A DNA stretch of 46,748 bases from Mycobacterium sp. 852002-51163_SCH5372311 (GTDB taxonomy: Bacteria; Actinomycetota; Actinomycetes; Mycobacteriales; Mycobacteriaceae): NCBI RefSeq assembly GCF_001667115.1, contig NZ_LZIJ01000173.1, forward strand, positions 1 through 46,748, read 5' to 3'. Below, one piece after another: positions 32,801 through 41,044 of this stretch. The first letter of the stretch is position 1. Each line of letters begins with the position of its first letter. Both the position numbers and the translations under genes were made by a program. The notes beneath the pieces are model-generated. The model was not told the DNA's origin and did not search any database. It saw only the letters and a program-made list of their open reading frames with translations.

Positions 32801-34440
32801 GGCAGATAGGCGCCGCCGGTGGCGAGCACGGCCAGGATGGCGACAATGGACTGGGCTGAACGGGGCAGCAACAGCGCGACGACATCTTCTGGCCCTATTC
32901 CCCGCGCAGCCAATGCGCCCGCCATCCGTGTTGCCGCGCTGTGCAATTCGGCGTAGCTGTAGCGCTGCCCACCGGAGGCGCTGAGGGCGTCGGCGTCAGG
33001 AGTGGCGTACACCTGCCGCTCGAACGCCTCCCACACGGTGCCGCTCTGCACATCCGGCACCGGCAATGCCGTGATATCGCGGAATTCGGCGCGTTCTGCC
33101 GCGGTGAGAACATCCAGCACATCGGGCGTCTGGTCGCCGACATCGGGCAGCTGTCGCAACACGGCCAGCAATCGCTCGCCTAGCGCTGCTGGCGAGAGGT
33201 GCGGCAGCGCTTCGCGAATCGCCTCGACAAGCACCACCAGCGCGTCGTCCTTCAGGTGCGAGACAACCGTCAACGGGTAGTGCGTCAGGCTTTCCATCTC
33301 CACCGGGTGAAAGCGCGCGCCGTCAGGTGTGCTGACGGGGCGGATGGCGTCTTCGATCGGGGCGTTTTCGAATACGAAGAGGGAGTCGAACAGGGTTCCG
33401 CGGCCGTGTTCGCGCTGTAATTCCGACAGGCTCAGGTAACCGATTTCGCGCATGGCCGAAGACTCGCGCTGCAACCGCGCGCACTGCTCGACCACCGATG
33501 CGGTGCCGCTCAGCTGGTGCACGACGGGCACGGTGTTGATGAACAACCCCACCATGGTCTCCACCCCGGGCAAGCTCTCCGGGCGGCCGGAGACGATGGT
33601 GCCGAACACGACGTCGCGACGGTCGGTCAGCCGGCCCAGCACGACGGCCCAGGCGAACAGCACCGCGGTGTTGAGCGTGAAGCCGTTGCGCGCCGCCCAT
33701 TCCCGCAATCGTGCCGTGTCGGCCACGGGCAGCAGCAGTTCCGTCTTTTTCGGCACCGCGCCACCGGGAGCTCTCCCACCGGCACCAGCGTCGGCAACCA
33801 TGAGCGGCCCGGAAACGCCCCGCAAATATTGCGTCCACTTCGCGATCGCGGCGCTCCGGTCTTGTCCGGCGAGCCAGACGATGTAGTCGCGGTAGGGATG
33901 TGGCGGCGGTAGCCTGTCCGCCGCTCCGCCCGCCCGGTATACGGCGAGCATCTCAGTGAAGAACACCGCAAGGGCCCAACCGTCGACAAGAATGTGGTGC
34001 GCGGTGAAGATCAGCCGCCGCCGGGTCTCGCCCGGCACGGTGAGCAGCACCACCCGCAAGGCGGGACCGCGGCTCAGGTCAAACGGGCGGCGCCGCTCCG
34101 AGCGCGCGATGGCGTCGAATTCACTTGGTGTTGCGATCCGTTCGGACCACGGCAGCTCGGCGTGTGCCGGCACGACCTGCACCGGCTTGGGAACGTCACG
34201 ATCCCAGAACGCAGCGCGCAGGTTCGGGTGCCGGACCAGCATCGCCTGCGCACTGCGGCGCAGCAGCTCGGTATCAATCGGCCCGTCGACATCGACCACG
34301 AACTGCATGCTGTAGAGGTCGATACTGTCCTCGGCCAGCCGGTAGAGCGCGAACAAGCCTTCCTGTAGCGGGCTGAGGGCGAGAACGTCCTCGATCGGTG
34401 GCGGCGCCAGCCTCACATCAGTCACGACTGCTGGTGCCAT
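29827..34440 (-). CDS. mbtF: Mycobactin NRPS MbtF (C-A-PCP-E)
   Basis: 1537 residues. The condensation domain has HHILVDGW near 151. The adenylation domain has TSGSTGEPKG near 621, and the carrier has FFALGLDSIVAIS near 1011. A C-terminal epimerisation-type domain has HHLAVDVVSW near 1198, then EGHGRAD and VGWFTTAFPV. By homology it adds the second lysine, which becomes the N-hydroxy caprolactam terminus. There is no thioesterase or reductase, so release probably occurs by cyclisation. ATG at 34440 lies inside mbtE; GTG at 34425 forms a GTGA overlap with the mbtE stop and is an equally good start. No clear ribosome site precedes either, in keeping with coupled translation. Confidence 0.9.
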   Translation of the reverse strand: MAPAVVTDVRLAPPPIEDVLALSPLQEGLFALYRLAEDSIDLYSMQFVVDVDGPIDTELLRRSAQAMLVRHPNLRAAFWDRDVPKPVQVVPAHAELPWSERIATPSEFDAIARSERRRPFDLSRGPALRVVLLTVPGETRRRLIFTAHHILVDGWALAVFFTEMLAVYRAGGAADRLPPPHPYRDYIVWLAGQDRSAAIAKWTQYLRGVSGPLMVADAGAGGRAPGGAVPKKTELLLPVADTARLREWAARNGFTLNTAVLFAWAVVLGRLTDRRDVVFGTIVSGRPESLPGVETMVGLFINTVPVVHQLSGTASVVEQCARLQRESSAMREIGYLSLSELQREHGRGTLFDSLFVFENAPIEDAIRPVSTPDGARFHPVEMESLTHYPLTVVSHLKDDALVVLVEAIREALPHLSPAALGERLLAVLRQLPDVGDQTPDVLDVLTAAERAEFRDITALPVPDVQSGTVWEAFERQVYATPDADALSASGGQRYSYAELHSAATRMAGALAARGIGPEDVVALLLPRSAQSIVAILAVLATGGAYLPIDITLPAVRIESILRQANPALVIAESGHVQLNAAGCRTLLLDEPAVAERISRYPAVAPAVRRHPQHSAYVIFTSGSTGEPKGVIGTNAALLSYFADHRERVYRPARARLGRPMRIAHAWSLSFDASWQPMVGLLDGHGLHLFDAEEMRDADRLVKGIATHRIDMIDTTPSMLVQLAAAGLLDQGLTVLALGGEAIDTALWGRLRALTGTAVYNCYGPTEMTVEAVVAPVHEYEAPTIGTTNAGTFGYVLDSALRVVPNGVVGELYLSGAQLARGYVGRSAMTAARFVADPMRPGQRIYRTGDLVRRLPRGGYAYLGRSDTQVKIRGYRVEIGEIEAALRGQPQVHDAAVAIRHRENGPTLVGFVVWQQGRTGDLLGLRAALSERLPLYMVPARIVALPALPVNANGKLDGQALDALADQALTQVTGDAAASASTDTERSLSEVFAEQFNGVTPHVDDDFFALGLDSIVAISLVHKAQRHGLPLSPRMIFTAPTIRQLAALVDAVEGSEETVQTADYGEVLPLPMVSWLFEYGNFRRFTHTVLLRLPAQIDRSSIELMLQLLLDGHDTLRSILTDTARGPRLVTREPGVVNAADLLAEVELADSSDTELAAAVRYSARKVTEEIDPYAGAMVRAVWFSGPQRPVLLITAHHLAVDVVSWHIMLGDMMAAWRSLQAGSRPTTLPEFTSYRRWSELMWQRAATPQVRAQRDHWIAQVRDPDPALGARHPDPMRDSWSTLQVTSVATPVADTERVLATLGRDGGIRELLLAATTIAVASWRRERGQDPASGTLVALEGHGRADAVLDTDTTNTVGWFTTAFPVRLGTGAAALDIEQAEADPLAARALLESVAAQLDAIPNDGLDYGLLRYVDRVPELQCGAEPQIQFGYLGRLDLTGALSLPQVQPESLSLLTGPALDALPIDPEPDLPLRFALNISVLVGATSEGTQLITNWRWSDALFERNDIDRLAQFWQRGIAVLSGKVAGGEEGSAWSR

Positions 34441-37400
34441 GATGCGGTGAGATCGGCCAGCGCGTCGGGGCTCAGGCCCGAGGCACTCATCGGCGTGTAG
34501 TCCTGCGTCGGCGCCGAACCCTCAACGGCCACAGGCTGATCCGCGGCGACCTCGACTGCGGCGGCCAACTCGGCGATCGTCGGGTGCTCGAACACCATGG
34601 GTGGGGTCAACGGCAGCCCCTGCGCATTGGCCTGAGCGGACCATTTGATCGAGACGATGCTGTCGCCGCCGAGAGCGAAGAAGTTGTCCTCGGCATCCAC
34701 ACCGGTGATGTCCAGCAACTCCTCCAGCAACCCGATGAGGGCCCGTAGGGTTTCCGGACTCTTCACCGAACCGCTGACGGCGGGTTGCGGTCGCGGTGCC
34801 GGCTCTGGTGCAGCGAGCAGCTTCGCCATGTCCGCCCCGGGCAGCAACTGCAGCGTGGACACCCGGGCATCCGGCGTCGTCGCGAAGGCGTCGAGCGTGC
34901 GGTCGAGGGCATCGGCGATGAGCGCCACGGTGTCGGGCTGGTAGAGATCGGCATTGGCTACCACCCGTACCTCGAGCTCGCCGTCCGGCGTCACCGTCAT
35001 GCCGAGGTCCAGGTCCAGCAGCGACACCTCGAAGTCCATCCGAAGTGGGACGACGGTTGTTTCCGCGCTGAGGTCGCGCGGGACGAGGGCCCAATCCTCG
35101 CCGCGGAAGTGCAGCATGTTCTGGAACAACGGATTTCGGGATCGCGAGCGAGGTGGGTTGAGGGCCTCGACCAAGCGCTCGATGGGCAATTCCTGATGCG
35201 CGAACGCGTCCAGCACCGCATCCCGGCTGCGCGCGATCATCGTGCGCGGACTTGGATCGCCGGACAGGTTGTTGCGCAGCACCACCATGTTGGCGAACAG
35301 ACCAATCAGATGGTGGGTGGCCGAATCGATCCGCGATGCGACCGGGCTGCCGACCGGGATGTCCGTGCCGCCGCCGAACTTGTGCAGCAGTACCGCAAGG
35401 ACGGCCTGGTAGACCATGAACTCGGTGGCGCCGTTCTGCTCGGCCAGTTGGGTGAGCGCTCCGCGACGCGCCGCAGACACGGTGAAAGTGACCACTGTGC
35501 CGTGTTTTCCGAGCACCGACGGGCGGGTGTGGTCCGAAGCGACCGAGATCTCGTCGGGCAGCCCGGCCAACGCCTCCCGCCAGTAGGCCAGCTCGGCCTG
35601 CCCCCATTCGGTGTCGAATGCACTTCGTTGCCACAGCGCATAATCCGCGAACTGGATGGGCAAATCTGGCCAGTGCGGCGCCCGACCCTCCACCCGCGCG
35701 CGGTAGGCGGTGACGAGGTCGTCGAAAACGATGCCGAGTGAAGCGTGATCACTCACGATGTGGTGGACCAGCAGCAGCAGCACATGATTTTCCGGGCCGA
35801 GTTCCAGCAGCGTGCCCTTTAGCAGCGGGCCGGCCTCCGGCGTGAACACATGCCGGCGCAGCGCGGTCACGGTCTCGTCGAATTGTTCAGCGGAGACGTT
35901 GAGCACCGGAATCCCGACCCGCAGAACCGGGTGCACAAACTGATATGGAACGCCCTGGTACTCAGCGAAATTGGTGCGCAATGCCTCATGACGGCCCACC
36001 ACGTCGTTGAGCGCTTGGGTCAGCGCGGCAGCGTCCAGCGGGCCGCTGAAGCGCAACGCAAAGGGCAGGTTGAATCCGTCGCGTGCACCCTCCATCCGGT
36101 ACTGGAACCACATCGCGAGCTGCGAGTAGGACAACGGCAGCCGCTCTGTGCGAACGGCACCGGCAAGCTGCGGCCGCCCCGGCTGCGATGTGTATGAGGA
36201 GTCGAGGGGCCCGTCGTCGGTGAATTCCTCTCCGTCGTAAAGTGTTTCAAGCTCGTCGATCTCATCCAGGTCGATGTCGAATTCCGAGCGGAACTGTTCG
36301 ACCAGCCGAGCGGCCAACCCGGCCGGAGTCGGCGTGTCGAACACGGCGCGAACGGTCAGCTCCACGCCGAACTCCGCGCGGATCTGTGCCACCAGCCGCG
36401 CCGCCAGCAGTGAATGCCCGCCCAGCCCGAAGAACGAGTCTTCGGCGCCGATTCGGTCCCATCCGAACATGCGGGCGAAGATCGAGCACATGCGGCGCTC
36501 GGTAGGCGTGGCGGGCTCGCGGTAACGACGAACCGCGACCGGAGTTGGCGCCGGCAGCGCCCGCTTGTCCAGCTTGCCGCTCACGGTGAGCGGGATCTCG
36601 GGGATCACCGCGAACGCGGTGGGAACCATGTATTCGGGTAGTACCGACGCGGCGTGTGCGCGGATTCGGTCCAGGTCCAGCTCTCCCAAAGAGCTTGTGG
36701 CGCCGGATCCTTCATCAGTCACAGGCACCAGGTAAGCGGCGAGCATGGGTCCGGCTTCGTTCTCTTCGGTGACGACGAGGCAGTGCCGCACCGCAGGATG
36801 TGCCGCGATCACCGACTCGACTTCACCGAGCTCGATGCGGAAGCCGCGAACCTTGACCTGTTCGTCGGCGCGGCCCACGAATTCCAGGTCGCCAGAGATG
36901 TTGCGACGGACCAGGTCTCCCGATCGGTACAGACGCATGCCCGGGTTGAACGGGTCGGCGACGAATCGCTGCGCGGTCAGCGCCGGACGCCCCAGGTACC
37001 CGCGCGCCAACTGCACACCCCCGAGGTACAGCTCACCGATCACCTCGGCAGGTACGGGTTGCAACTCCTCGTCCAGCACGTAGGCGTAGACGTTGCGGTT
37101 CGGCACGCCGATCGGCACCACCCGCGCGCCGTGTGATCCCTTGACATCCATGTGCGTAGCGCAGACCACGGCCTCGGTCGGGCCGTAGTGATTACGCAAT
37201 TGCGCGTCGAAGTAGCCGGTGAATTTCTCGGCCACCTCACCCGCCAGCGCTTCGCCACCCACTGGTACGTGGCGCAGTTGGCGCCATGCGTCACTCTCAT
37301 CCAAAACGCCGAGAACCTGCGGCATCAGCAAGACGGTGCTGAGCATGGACGGCACCATGTGCAGCACGGTCACACGGTGTCGGCTGATCAGCCCAGCAAC

Positions 37401-39521
37401 ATAAGCGATGTCGCCGAACGCATCCGGCTTAGGTACGACGAGCGTTCCGCCCAGCGTCAACGGGATAAGGATGTCGGAGAGCGAGGCGTCGAAGCTGACC
37501 GACGAGGACTGCAGCAACCGGTCTTCGGCGGTGATGCTCCACTCGGCGACGAAGGATTCGACGTGCTCGGCGATCGCGCGATGCGAGACGGCCACGCCTT
37601 TGGGCTTGCCGGTGGAGCCGGACGTGTAGATGACGTAGGCCAGATTTTCTGGACGTAATGGACGAACCCGGTCGTCGTCTGTGACCGGCGCGTCCGACAA
37701 CCGCGCGGCGGCCGTTTGCGCGGTGCCGAACTCGTTCGGGCCGATCACCGCACGGGGGTGGGCATCCGCGATCAGGTAGTCGATGCGGTCGGCCGGGTAA
37801 GCCGGATCGATCGGCAGGTACGCCGCGCCGGCCTTCAGCACAGCGAGCATCGCGACGATGAAGTCGAACGACGTGGTCATGCGCAGGCCGACGATGTCCT
37901 CGGTACCGAATCCCTGGTCGATCAGCCAGCGCGCCAAGCGATTCGAGCGCCGATGCAACTCGGCGTACGTCAGTTCGTCCTCGTCGGAGACCAGCGCCGT
38001 CGCGCCCGGAGTCGCAACCGCCGTGTCTTCGACGAGCGCGACGATCGTGGTGGCGGGGATGGCGACGAGTTCACCGTGCGACTGCGCAAGCACCGTTTCG
38101 CGTTCGCCGGTGCCGAGCATGTCCAGACTGGTGAGGCGACGCTGCGGCTGAGCCAGTGCGTTGTCCAGCAGCTGTGCGTAGTGAGTCAGCATCTGCTCGA
38201 CGAGCGCCGAATTCAGCACATCGGTTTGGTATTCGAACTCGATGAGCACTTGCGTGTCGAGCACGACGGAAAGGGAGAGCGGTAGATGCGCGGTCACCGC
38301 GCCCAGTTCGAGTTGGCGCACAGTCACGCCGTCGAGCGCAAATCCGGCGGCGCTTTTACGCATGGAAAAGCCCAGTCGGACAAGCTGGTCCATGCCGTCG
38401 TGGCCCATCCGCTCCGGATTGGCCTCGCGCACCACCCGATCGATGCCGACCGCCTGGTGAGCGAAACCGGCAAGGCACGTTTCACGCACCGCGCCGACGA
38501 ACGAGGTGAAGGTTTCCGTCGGGCGCGTGGCTATCCGCAACAGCAGCGTGTTGCCGAAATACCCGACGGCGCCCTCGGCCGCGGCCCGGCGATCGGTCAC
38601 CGGCACCGAGATCAGGAAATCCGGTGCTCCGGTGTACCGACGCACCAGCACTGCGTACGCCGCCAGCAGCACCATGAACGGCGACGCGGAATGCGCGCGG
38701 GCAAAGTCCTCGACCCGGCCGAACAGCTCGGCGGGCAACGCCGTGGTGCGACGGTGCGCCTGCCGCGACGCGTGCGCGGCGGCCACCCCGGGCAGCTGCA
38801 GCGGTTCGGGTAGCGGACGCAAGACGTCAGCCCAGTAGCCGACATCGGCCATCGTGGGTTCGGCAGGCGCATCGAGCACCTCAACCACGACGTACTGCGG
38901 TACTTGATCGTCCGGGCGACTCGGTTGCCGACCGTTGTAGGCCGCACTCAGGTCCTGGGCGAGAACGGCCCACGAGTCGTCGTCCCAACTGATGTGGTGC
39001 ACGACCAGCAGCAGCACGAATTCGCCTGCACCCGCGCGGATTAGGGTGAGGCGCAACGGCAACTCGTCGATCAGGTGGAATGGCCGGCCGAACTCCTCCC
39101 GCGCCAGAGCCTCGATCCGCTCATCGCGATCGCCTGGCGACAGATCAGTCAGATCCACTACCTGCCAAGTGATTTCGACGTTGTCGGAAAACACTTGGTA
39201 CGGCTCGCCTTCGGAGTCCACCCCGTAGCCGGTACGCAAAATGGCATGGCGGCCGGCGACTTGTTGGAAAGCCGAATGCAGACGGGCCTCGTCAAGGGCA
39301 CCCGTCAGTCGGTAGGCGACACAGATGTTCAGGGTGGAGTCGGTCGGGTCCATCGTCTGCAGGAACCACATGCGGCGCTGACCGGCCGACAGCGGATAAC
39401 GCTCACCGGCACACACGCGCGGTTGGGCGATCCGTCCACCGGCGGCCAAACCGCTTTCGGCGACGCGTCTGCGCAACAGCTCGCGGCGACGTTCCTGCAA
39501 CGTCTTGGCGTCGTCTGCCAT
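34422..39521 (-). CDS. mbtE: Mycobactin NRPS MbtE (C-A-PCP-C-PCP)
   Basis: About 1699 residues, close to the 1682 I recall for M. tuberculosis MbtE. In order: condensation (HHISWDDDSW near 180), adenylation (YTSGSTGKPKG near 630), carrier (FFGLGGHSLLAARLV near 1035), second condensation (HHIVSDHASLG near 1253), second carrier (FFALGGDSIVSIKW near 1617). By homology it activates the first N6-hydroxy-N6-acyl-lysine and joins it to the aryl-oxazoline. I chose ATG at 39521, with GTG at 39524 also possible; GAAGGG lies 7 bases before the GTG. The ATG at 39569 lacks a ribosome site. First gene of mbtE-mbtF-mbtB, with an IdeR box about 90 bases upstream. Confidence 0.9.
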   Translation of the reverse strand: MADDAKTLQERRRELLRRRVAESGLAAGGRIAQPRVCAGERYPLSAGQRRMWFLQTMDPTDSTLNICVAYRLTGALDEARLHSAFQQVAGRHAILRTGYGVDSEGEPYQVFSDNVEITWQVVDLTDLSPGDRDERIEALAREEFGRPFHLIDELPLRLTLIRAGAGEFVLLLVVHHISWDDDSWAVLAQDLSAAYNGRQPSRPDDQVPQYVVVEVLDAPAEPTMADVGYWADVLRPLPEPLQLPGVAAAHASRQAHRRTTALPAELFGRVEDFARAHSASPFMVLLAAYAVLVRRYTGAPDFLISVPVTDRRAAAEGAVGYFGNTLLLRIATRPTETFTSFVGAVRETCLAGFAHQAVGIDRVVREANPERMGHDGMDQLVRLGFSMRKSAAGFALDGVTVRQLELGAVTAHLPLSLSVVLDTQVLIEFEYQTDVLNSALVEQMLTHYAQLLDNALAQPQRRLTSLDMLGTGERETVLAQSHGELVAIPATTIVALVEDTAVATPGATALVSDEDELTYAELHRRSNRLARWLIDQGFGTEDIVGLRMTTSFDFIVAMLAVLKAGAAYLPIDPAYPADRIDYLIADAHPRAVIGPNEFGTAQTAAARLSDAPVTDDDRVRPLRPENLAYVIYTSGSTGKPKGVAVSHRAIAEHVESFVAEWSITAEDRLLQSSSVSFDASLSDILIPLTLGGTLVVPKPDAFGDIAYVAGLISRHRVTVLHMVPSMLSTVLLMPQVLGVLDESDAWRQLRHVPVGGEALAGEVAEKFTGYFDAQLRNHYGPTEAVVCATHMDVKGSHGARVVPIGVPNRNVYAYVLDEELQPVPAEVIGELYLGGVQLARGYLGRPALTAQRFVADPFNPGMRLYRSGDLVRRNISGDLEFVGRADEQVKVRGFRIELGEVESVIAAHPAVRHCLVVTEENEAGPMLAAYLVPVTDEGSGATSSLGELDLDRIRAHAASVLPEYMVPTAFAVIPEIPLTVSGKLDKRALPAPTPVAVRRYREPATPTERRMCSIFARMFGWDRIGAEDSFFGLGGHSLLAARLVAQIRAEFGVELTVRAVFDTPTPAGLAARLVEQFRSEFDIDLDEIDELETLYDGEEFTDDGPLDSSYTSQPGRPQLAGAVRTERLPLSYSQLAMWFQYRMEGARDGFNLPFALRFSGPLDAAALTQALNDVVGRHEALRTNFAEYQGVPYQFVHPVLRVGIPVLNVSAEQFDETVTALRRHVFTPEAGPLLKGTLLELGPENHVLLLLVHHIVSDHASLGIVFDDLVTAYRARVEGRAPHWPDLPIQFADYALWQRSAFDTEWGQAELAYWREALAGLPDEISVASDHTRPSVLGKHGTVVTFTVSAARRGALTQLAEQNGATEFMVYQAVLAVLLHKFGGGTDIPVGSPVASRIDSATHHLIGLFANMVVLRNNLSGDPSPRTMIARSRDAVLDAFAHQELPIERLVEALNPPRSRSRNPLFQNMLHFRGEDWALVPRDLSAETTVVPLRMDFEVSLLDLDLGMTVTPDGELEVRVVANADLYQPDTVALIADALDRTLDAFATTPDARVSTLQLLPGADMAKLLAAPEPAPRPQPAVSGSVKSPETLRALIGLLEELLDITGVDAEDNFFALGGDSIVSIKWSAQANAQGLPLTPPMVFEHPTIAELAAAVEVAADQPVAVEGSAPTQDYTPMSASGLSPDALADLTASWHQQS

Positions 39522-39612
39522 CACCGCGAAACCCTTCAACTCTGCACTGCCGGCCAGGGCCGGGCCCATGTTTCGGTCCGCTGTCGCCGCGACCGATTAC
39601 AAGTTCAGCAGC

Positions 39613-39631
39613 TTATGTTAGCCTTCGCTAA
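39613..39631. promoter_or_regulatory. Candidate IdeR iron box
   Basis: TTATGTTAGCCTTCGCTAA matches the 19-base IdeR consensus TTAGGTTAGGCTAACCTAA at 14 positions, including both TTAG/CTAA-type halves. It lies between divergent mbtE and mbtK, so one iron-loaded IdeR site could repress both arms of the siderophore locus. Confidence 0.75.
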
Positions 39632-39660
39632 GTTGCATAGGTCTTGCGGCCGTCGCGGCT

Positions 39661-39686
39661 AGGAGGTACCGGAGGTACGGGAGGTA
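39661..39686 (+). promoter_or_regulatory. Three consecutive Shine-Dalgarno-like units before mbtK
   Basis: AGGAGGTACC, GGAGGTACGG and GAGGTAATCG follow each other directly up to the GTG start at 39691. Only the third is at normal distance (5-8 bases). The set looks like a 10-base tandem duplication and may raise initiation. Confidence 0.5.
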
Positions 39687-39690
39687 ATCG

Positions 39691-40257
39691 GTGAGCTCGC
39701 CGGCCTCGCGGCGCTACGCCGCCGCACTGGACCATCAGGTGTTCGCGGGGAATTTCTCGCTGCGCCGGGCCGACCCGCACCAGGACCTGGAACTCGTCCA
39801 CTCGTGGATGAACGATCCGGAGGTGGCCCGGTTTTGGAAGATGCCGTGGCCTCTGCATGAAATAGCGTCCTACCTGCATCGACAAGACACCAGTCTGCAC
39901 TCGACACCGTACCTGGGCTTTCTCAACGGCGTCCCGATGAGCTACTGGGAGGCTTACTGCGCCGATCTTGACCCGCTCGCCCAGCACTACGCCGCGCAGG
40001 AGCACGACGTGGGTCTGCATATGCTGCTGGGTCCCGCCGAATGCCGTGGACGCAGACTGGCCGCTGGCCTGATTCGGGCGGTCTCGACCCGGCTGCTGAG
40101 TCGAGATCCGCGCACCCGCGTGGTCGCCGAACCTGATGTCGAAAACACGCGGGTGATTCGCATTCTCGAAGGTCTCGGGTGGCGGCGGGCCGCGGATTTG
40201 GATCTGCCGAACAAGCGCGCCGCGCTCATGATCCTCGAGCGCGACCAGACCCGATAA
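39691..40257 (+). CDS. mbtK: Lysine N6-acyltransferase MbtK
   Basis: A 188-residue GNAT acyltransferase of the IucB/RhbD siderophore type, resembling Rv1347c. Characteristic features are SLRRADPHQDLELVHSWMND, then FWKMPW, then the catalytic-region HDVGLHMLLGP (near residue 110) and EPDVENTRVIRILEGLGW near 152. It transfers a long or medium acyl chain to the epsilon amine of (hydroxy)lysine. GTG at 39691 follows GGGAGG. In M. tuberculosis mbtK is in the separate mbt-2 locus; here it opens the rightward arm of the main cluster, under the shared IdeR box. Confidence 0.92.
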   Translation: MSSPASRRYAAALDHQVFAGNFSLRRADPHQDLELVHSWMNDPEVARFWKMPWPLHEIASYLHRQDTSLHSTPYLGFLNGVPMSYWEAYCADLDPLAQHYAAQEHDVGLHMLLGPAECRGRRLAAGLIRAVSTRLLSRDPRTRVVAEPDVENTRVIRILEGLGWRRAADLDLPNKRAALMILERDQTR

Positions 40258-40285
40258 CCCGCGCCCGAATAGAGAGGTAGCAGCC

Positions 40286-41044
40286 ATGCCGCGCACACTG
40301 GGCTGGATCAGGCAGTTCCACGCACCAGAGTCGCCCGACAGCCTGCCCCTGCTGGTTTTCCCGCATGCCGGTGCGGGCGCATCCGCCTACCGCGAATTCT
40401 CGAAGCTGCTCAGCCCGAAGTTCAACGTGATCATCTTCCAGTATCCGGGTCGCCAGGACCGGGCAGCCGAAGCGTCGCTGCTCACGCTTCCTGAGATCGC
40501 CGCCGGAGCATTCGGCGACTTCTCGACCTCGGATCACAATCGTGGCCTGCCGATCGTCACATTCGGTCACAGCATGGGCGCGCTGGTCGCGTTCGAGTTC
40601 GTCCGGCTCGCGGAAGACACGGGCATCGATGTGCGACGGCTCAACGTTTCGGCGGCGGTTGCACCGAGCAACGTCGCCGGCAAGCCACCACATCCCAGAG
40701 ACGACGAGGAAATCCTCAACCATCTCGCGGCGCTCGAGGGTACCGACTCGGATGTGATGGCGAACCGCGCCCTGATGAGGTTGGCGCTTCCCGTGATCAA
40801 AGCGGATTACCAGGCCTTCGACGCCTACTCGTGCGCGGACGACGTCAAGGTCGCCGCCGCGATCCACGCGATGGGCGGTGACCAGGACCCGTATATCACG
40901 CTGGGCGATCTGTACGGATGGGGCAAACACACCGACTCCGTCGATGTCACGATGTTCGACGGCGGCCACTTCTACCTGCAGTCACACATCGACGCCGTCG
41001 CAGAGCTGTTGGTCTCGAACGCCCAGTGCGAGCAGACAACTTGA
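40286..41044 (+). CDS. mbtT: Type II thioesterase (siderophore editing or release)
   Basis: A 252-residue alpha/beta hydrolase of the GrsT/type II TE family. The nucleophile elbow FGHSMGALVAFEF has Ser96, and the late histidine is His228 in GGHFYLQ. The N-terminal HAGAGASAYREF (oxyanion region) is typical. GAGAGG lies before ATG, and the stop overlaps the mbtC TTG start. Such enzymes remove stalled or misprimed groups from carrier domains. Because MbtB here has no thioesterase domain, this protein may also take over that function; that is inference. The mbtT name is used for similar genes in other mycobacteria, so it is somewhat tentative. Confidence 0.85.
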   Translation: MPRTLGWIRQFHAPESPDSLPLLVFPHAGAGASAYREFSKLLSPKFNVIIFQYPGRQDRAAEASLLTLPEIAAGAFGDFSTSDHNRGLPIVTFGHSMGALVAFEFVRLAEDTGIDVRRLNVSAAVAPSNVAGKPPHPRDDEEILNHLAALEGTDSDVMANRALMRLALPVIKADYQAFDAYSCADDVKVAAAIHAMGGDQDPYITLGDLYGWGKHTDSVDVTMFDGGHFYLQSHIDAVAELLVSNAQCEQTT

